The position numbers and the translations under genes are program-made. From assembly GCA_028695415.1 (NCBI GenBank), contig JAQVIY010000001.1, positions 1 through 46,783 of the forward strand: 46,783 nucleotides of DNA, written 5' to 3'. Source of the DNA: Minisyncoccota bacterium (GTDB lineage: Bacteria > Patescibacteriota > Minisyncoccia > Phycocordibacterales > Phycocordibacteraceae). The notes below the pieces were generated by a model. That model worked only from the letters and a program-made list of their open reading frames with translations. It ran no database searches and was not told the DNA's origin. Positions 44,658-46,783 of the stretch are shown piece after piece. The first letter of the stretch is position 1; each line of letters opens with the position of its first letter.

Positions 44658-46103
44658 ATGCCGAGCGAAAACGAAGCCATTTCTGTTTCTGATCTGATAC
44701 ACCAGATCAATGCTTCCTTACTCAAGCATCGTGCTCGAGTACATGGCGAAATAACCAAGGTAGACTTCTACCCTAAGGCGGTATATTTCTCCGTTCGCGA
44801 TAAAACCGAAGATGCCGTGCTCAGCTGCATGATTTGGAAGAGCGATTATGCACGGAATGCAGTTGAGCTTGCCGCCGGCATGGAGGTAATCGTTAGCGGT
44901 GTGCCAGAAATATATGCTCCTCGAGGTAGTTTTACCTTAAAGGTTCAAACCATAGAGCTTTTTGGTGAGGGAAAACTTAAGCAGGAATACGAGCTCTTGA
45001 AGAAGAAACTAACGGAGGAAGGCCTCTTTGCTATTGAGAAGAAGAAAAAGATACCTGCCTACGCCCGCAATATCGGCATCATTACTTCCAAGTCCGGAGT
45101 CGTTCTTAGGGACTTTCTGATGAATGTTGGTTCGCATGGATTCAAGATCATTCACATAGATTCCCGGGTTGAGGGCAAGGACGCCTTGCATGAGCTGCAC
45201 CAAGCTCTTGAAACGATGGCGAAGCAGGATATTGATGTGCTGGTAATCGTAAAAGGAGGTGGAGCACTTGAATCTTTCCAGGCATTTAACAATGAGTCTT
45301 TTGTGCGTGCACTAGCAAAATTTCCATTCCCGGTGATAACCGGGATCGGGCATCAGCCGGACATAACACTTGCACAGCTTGTGGCCGATCATGGAGCTGA
45401 TACACCTACTGCTGCGGCACAGAAACTGAACGAAGAGTGGAGTCGCGTCTCGGCAATCCTTAGGAGCGCTGAAAACAAAATTATTGGAAGATACGCCCGT
45501 GAATTATCTCTCAACCGAGAAGTTATTTTGAATGCCTCAGCTACTGTTATGGACGCGTTTAATCGTTTTGAGCGAGTAATACGTGATCTTAGAAAGGATA
45601 TACAGGGAGCAATTGCAGTAATGCGCGCGATGCTAAATAAACACACTGATACTGTTGGCAAGACCTTAGATCGTCTCAAGAATCTCTTGAGGCAAGGAAT
45701 TGGCCGTAAGAATGCTATTTTGAGAGAGGTTTCTGAGAAAATAAGTCGATCTCAAAGTAGTGTTCTCTATACCGCTTCGGTGGGTCTCAGTGAATACATA
45801 GAGGAAATACCTCAGCTCTTATTGCCAGTATTTAATGGGATTTCATCTGATCTATCTATAGGCTCAGAAACGATTGGGCGTGTCTTTCGCCCAGCTCTTG
45901 CCGCAGCTACTGCGAATATGCGCAGCTATGAGGCACAAATCGACGCTCGCAATCCTGAGAATAATCTAAAACTGGGGTATAGCATTGCGTATGCTGGTGG
46001 GAAGCTCCTGCGAGACGCGGCTCAGCTCAAGACAGGCGAAATTACGGAGGTTCGCTTGCTTAAGGGTAGTTTTACCTCCAAAGTGGAAAATATAACTAAA
46101 TAA
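44658..46103 (+). CDS. xseA: exodeoxyribonuclease VII large subunit
   Basis: SVSDLIHQINASLLK, IGIITSKSGVVLRDFL, VIVKGGGALESFQAFN, FPVITGIGHQPDITLAQLVADHGADTPTAAAQ. Confidence 0.94.
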   Translation: MPSENEAISVSDLIHQINASLLKHRARVHGEITKVDFYPKAVYFSVRDKTEDAVLSCMIWKSDYARNAVELAAGMEVIVSGVPEIYAPRGSFTLKVQTIELFGEGKLKQEYELLKKKLTEEGLFAIEKKKKIPAYARNIGIITSKSGVVLRDFLMNVGSHGFKIIHIDSRVEGKDALHELHQALETMAKQDIDVLVIVKGGGALESFQAFNNESFVRALAKFPFPVITGIGHQPDITLAQLVADHGADTPTAAAQKLNEEWSRVSAILRSAENKIIGRYARELSLNREVILNASATVMDAFNRFERVIRDLRKDIQGAIAVMRAMLNKHTDTVGKTLDRLKNLLRQGIGRKNAILREVSEKISRSQSSVLYTASVGLSEYIEEIPQLLLPVFNGISSDLSIGSETIGRVFRPALAAATANMRSYEAQIDARNPENNLKLGYSIAYAGGKLLRDAAQLKTGEITEVRLLKGSFTSKVENITK

Positions 46104-46105
46104 CT

Positions 46106-46450
46106 ATGACGAAGAATGAAAGAGGGGCGGGACAAGATACTAATATCACAGACAATCTCACAGAACTTGCTGGGATTGTGAAATGGTTTGAGAGCCAGCA
46201 GGAGGTAGACGTTGAGGAGGGGTTGGGGAAGGTGCGTGAAGCAGCCAAGCTCATTAAGCAGTCCAAGGCTCGCCTCGCTGATATCGAGAACGAATTTAAG
46301 GAGATTGAGAAGGAGATTAAGGACGATCTTGGGGATGAGTCTGTTGCGCCTGTTGCTGCACAGCCGTCCACGGCTAAATCTGCGCCAGCGGCGAGCGAAG
46401 AAATTTCTTACCCTGACGAAGACGTTAATCCTGAAGACATTCCTTTTTAA
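46106..46450 (+). CDS. xseB: exodeoxyribonuclease VII small subunit-like
   Basis: NLTELAGIVKWFESQQEVDVEEGLGKVREAAKLIKQSKARLADIENEFKEIEKEI, immediately after xseA. Confidence 0.8.
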   Translation: MTKNERGAGQDTNITDNLTELAGIVKWFESQQEVDVEEGLGKVREAAKLIKQSKARLADIENEFKEIEKEIKDDLGDESVAPVAAQPSTAKSAPAASEEISYPDEDVNPEDIPF

Positions 46451-46490
46451 GAAAAAGATTCCTTACCAAGCAAAACTTCGATTGTGGTAC
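46442..46490. repeat. diverged ~47-bp direct repeat, copy 2 (remnant of a GIY-YIG 3' end)
   Basis: TTTTTAAGAAAAAGATTCCTTACCAAGCAAAACTTCGATTGTGGTA; minus strand reads YHNRSFAW*, cf. YRSRAFAW* at 44278. Confidence 0.65.
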
Positions 46491-46783
46491 TTAGAGATTT
46501 CTAATTATGTAGGGGTCTAATTTCTTCACCCCTCTGACACGAATACGATACGTATTTTCAATATTGGGCACTAGGGGTGCAGGTGGCTCCGCTCCGCTTA
46601 TTAAGTTGATACCTCCATTATTCTCAAATTCTGGCTCTTCTTGCACTTGCGGCCCTCCTCCAGATATCTGCTTCCAAAAATCCTTATATATCGAATCCAA
46701 ATAACTATTTGAAAGCCTTCCGCTAATGTTTTTTGCTGCTACAGAAACAAAACCTTCCCGTTCGTCTTTCCTAATGACCCCAA
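46491..46783 (-). CDS. 3' part of a CDS running off the window edge, function unknown
   Basis: Frame stays open to the last base: GVIRKDEREGFVSVAAKNISGRLSNSYLDSIYKDFWKQISGGG... Confidence 0.6.
   Translation of the reverse strand, partial: GVIRKDEREGFVSVAAKNISGRLSNSYLDSIYKDFWKQISGGGPQVQEEPEFENNGGINLISGAEPPAPLVPNIENTYRIRVRGVKKLDPYIIRNL

Noticed and set aside
1-46783. CRISPR array or cas genes
   Set aside because: No regularly spaced direct repeats with unique spacers and no Cas-like ORFs; the repeats found are palindromes, one tandem coding repeat, and tRNA-associated duplications.

Overview
This 46.8 kb window looks like chromosomal DNA from a Candidate Phyla Radiation (Patescibacteria, probably Parcubacteria-like) genome. 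The lineage is inferred from gene content, not from a marker search. Housekeeping genes include ftsA, ftsZ, ybeY, a bS21-like gene, a HisS-like gene, lepB, pth, an S1-domain gene, gyrA, murI, infB, rbfA, a cysteine desulfurase gene, clpC, rpmG and xseA/xseB. There are five clear tRNA genes (Ser-CGA, Glu-UUC, Leu-UAG, Lys-CUU, Cys-GCA) plus a tRNA-Leu-UAA that overlaps an HNH endonuclease ORF. An accessory segment at 0.3-6.3 kb carries a PIF1-like helicase, a large serine recombinase, a UvrD-like helicase and an unknown convergent gene. A run of six small two-TM T4SS-pilin-like paralogs lies at 28.7-31.8 kb. The most unusual signal is a set of 70-160 bp foldback or branched palindromes. They have long, often perfect arms (up to 26 bp) and internal hairpins. 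Arm sequences differ between loci and sometimes match the adjacent native sequence (tRNA-Glu 3' end, trxB, promoter-proximal DNA). They lie between genes (lepB/pth, clpC/rpmG, trxB/ftsZ, rpsU/ybeY), next to tRNAs, and apparently in frame inside coding regions (trxB, pth, cysteine desulfurase). This recalls Rickettsia palindromic elements in style, but no arm sequence is shared. A second recurrent signal is a TANNNT-like -10 box ending 5-7 nt before the start codon of at least 13 genes, predicting widespread leaderless transcription. All calls are by eye from sequence; no database search was run.
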